A stretch of DNA of 13,003 bases from Clostridia bacterium (GTDB lineage Bacteria > Bacillota > Clostridia > Lachnospirales > WQUN01). The DNA is taken from contig BNUF01000064.1 in assembly GCA_025997155.1 (NCBI GenBank), forward strand, positions 1 through 13,003, read 5' to 3'. The notes under the pieces are model-generated. The model was given only the letters and a program-made list of their open reading frames with translations, did not search any database and was not told where the DNA came from. Of this stretch, positions 11,627 through 13,003 are shown one piece after another; position 1 is the first letter of the stretch; each line of letters starts with the position of its first letter. The position numbers and the translations under genes were made by a program.

Positions 11627-12570
11627 ATGAAGTGGTTTAAGCTAGATACAGATATTGCGGAACACGATAAAATATATGCCCTCGCGGCAACACTAAAAAT
11701 TCGCAGGTCGGCGGAGGCAGGCGGTTTGTCCTTTCTTTGGGGTTGGGCGTTCAGATTCGCGCAGGACGGGAATATCGCGAAATATCCAGTACTTGAGATT
11801 ATGAAAATTATGGATTTACCGCGAAAACTCCAAAGAATCTATGCCACTCTCCTTGAAGTTCAGCTGTTAGAGGAACGCGACGACGGCGTCTATATTCGGA
11901 ATTGGGAAGAAGACCGTGTAGGAGACTGTCTAAAAAATCTTGAAAAAACAAAACTCCGATATAAAAGAAAAAAATGACAAAAAATCCTCAAACTCTGAAG
12001 AAATTTGCGAAGAAAAATCCTCAAATCCCGACGAAAACAACGAAACTTTCGGCGAAATTCAAGCGAATTTTTCGCCAAAAACGCCGCATATAGATTTAGA
12101 TAAAGAAAAAAATCAGTCAATCATATCAATCTAATCAATCTATCAGTCAAGCGGACAAAGCAAATAGCCAAAAACCTACGGATAGAATTGAGCCGACCGA
12201 CGAATTTAACAAATATACTGGAATAATCAAGAAAAACGTCGAATACGACCCCAAACGCTACCTTAATCCAAATAAGCAAGCCCTCTTTGACGACACCGTG
12301 GCTATTATCGTTGACGTTGTTTGCAGTAAAGCCTTAAACATCAGAGTCAATAAAACAGACACCCCTCAGCAACTCGTAAAAAACCATTTTTTGAAACTCA
12401 GATTTGAGCACATAGAATACGCCCTTGAGCGTTTAGACCAAAGCCGAACGAAGAAAAACAATATACGAAACTATATGATAACCACCCTATACAACGCGGT
12501 GGACACGGTAAATCTTTACCGTGAAGACGAAATAAACCAAGACTTTCCAATCGGGGAGGCTTGTTCATGA
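11627..12570 (+). pseudogene. Replication initiator-like protein with DUF6017-type C-terminus, two frameshifts
   Basis: The start ATG is behind CGGAGG. The first frame, MKWFKLDTDIAEHDKIYALA then GLSFLWGWAFRFAQDGNIAK and LRKLQRIYATLLEVQLL-like helices, resembles the winged-helix N-domain of phage replisome organisers. At an A6 tract (about 11943) a +1 shift leads to a Lys/Glu/Asn/Ser-rich linker; at an A7 tract (about 12106) another leads to a Gln/Ser linker and VEYDPKRYLNPNKQALFDDT, VDVVCSKALNIRVNKTDTPQ, NHFLKLRFEHIEYALERLDQ, IRNYMITTLYNAVDTVNLYR. That C-terminus follows the DUF6017 domain found behind RepA_N-type plasmid initiators. Removing one A at each tract gives about 313 residues. The gene is the counterpart of 8307-9133, with another C-terminal domain. 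Confidence 0.72.
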
Positions 12571-12780
12571 CGCGCATCGAGTTCGAGCGGCGAAACAACG
12601 ACGAACTTTCCCGACTTCTCCGTGAACACATAGAAAAAAAAAGAAAACGGAAAATCGACGGAATCGGAACAGGATATATACAATCTTAAATATATGCGGT
12701 ATAGTATCGGGTACGGTAGCCGTTATTTTCGGTGGGGTTATATCGCCACACTCGACAGAGCTATAGTCAAGGCTATTTAA
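12567..12780 (+). pseudogene. Paralogue of the 73-residue coupled protein, one frameshift
   Basis: The ATG overlaps the stop of the replication gene (ATGA). The first frame is MTRIEFERRNNDELSRLLRE then HIEKK. A +1 shift at an A9 tract (about 12631-12639) restores EQDIYNLKYMRYSIGYGSRY and FRWGYIATLDRAIVKAI, matching the protein at 9130-9351. Without the shift the frame ends after about 40 residues. With one A removed it has about 70 residues, close to the 73 of its paralogue. Confidence 0.78.
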
Positions 12781-12810
12781 AATATTGAATAGATGTGTTA
12801 AAATAAAAGT

Positions 12811-13003
12811 ATGGCATATTCAATAGATTTAAGGGAAAAAGCGTTGAACGCATTGAAGAATGGTCATTTAAAAAGAGAAGTTAATGAGATGTTTGGACTT
12901 GGCATAAATACTCTTAGGAAGTGGGAGAACCTTAAAGAACAGACTGGTTCATTAAAAAGCAAATCAATTACTCACAATCCAACCAAAATTGACCGTGAAG
13001 CGT
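12811..13003 (+). CDS. IS630-family transposase, N-terminal part (runs off the window)
   Basis: MAYSIDLREKALNALKNGHL, KREVNEMFGLGINTLRKWEN, LKEQTGSLKSKSITHNPTKI. This is the N-terminal helix-turn-helix of IS630/Tc1-mariner-type transposases (MAYSxDLRxxxL, NTxxKW, TGSL). The DDE domain would follow beyond the window edge. The start is about 30 bases after the end of the coupled-protein gene; the element's left end should lie in that gap, but I cannot define its inverted repeat. No good Shine-Dalgarno is present, as is common in this family. Confidence 0.88.
   Translation, partial: MAYSIDLREKALNALKNGHLKREVNEMFGLGINTLRKWENLKEQTGSLKSKSITHNPTKIDREA

Overview
Taxonomy and overall character. The window is bacterial, AT-leaning, and rich in mobile and decaying DNA. 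Strong AGGAGG ribosome binding sites, TTGACA/TATAAT promoters, a large serine recombinase, an AntA-type antirepressor, a DnaD-domain replication protein and a DUF6017-like replication protein all point to Bacillota (Clostridia-like) mobile elements. The host assignment is inference. There are no tRNAs, rRNAs or CRISPR arrays.

Left flank (1-1785). This is a graveyard: a truncated exported-protein N-terminus, an IS5-family transposase fragment, a frameshifted DnaB/RecA-type ATPase (minus strand), a terminator, and the 3' third of an SDR-family epimerase gene. The SDR gene ends abruptly where a large serine recombinase gene (1786-3415, minus, one frameshift) ends, so this looks like an end of an element integrated into the SDR gene.

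Regulatory/integration part (3400-7870). It holds small ribbon-helix-helix-like proteins, an orphan small RNA candidate with its own promoter and terminator, an Xre regulator facing an AntA antirepressor, and a complete tyrosine recombinase behind another Xre protein. A CI-like repressor lies between two outward promoters. Each of those promoters has the same 19-bp palindrome (ATATTAAA-N3-TTTAATAT) between -35 and -10, plus a degenerate second site about 30 bp upstream. The repressor probably silences the integrase operon and the replication operon together.

Replication and toxin-antitoxin part (7870-12780). A replication-type gene followed by a small overlapping partner gene occurs twice (8307-9351 and 11627-12780). 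Both replication genes need frameshifts to be read through; one junction has a correctly phased A AAA AAC heptamer. Between them are two facing copies of what looks like an unrecognised type I toxin-antitoxin family: about 40-residue hydrophobic peptides sharing LPWVQxNLPLV, a hairpin sequestering the Shine-Dalgarno, and an opposing antisense RNA. The antisense RNA's promoter lies in a palindrome that is also an intrinsic terminator for toxin mRNA. The two toxin promoters lie in near-identical 144-bp inverted repeats around a sigma-region-4-like gene, whose 3' part is duplicated and partly inverted with microhomology at the joints. The window closes in an IS630-family transposase gene.

Caution: repeated indels in A-tracts and the inverted duplication could reflect genome decay or sequencing/amplification/assembly error; the sequence alone cannot decide.
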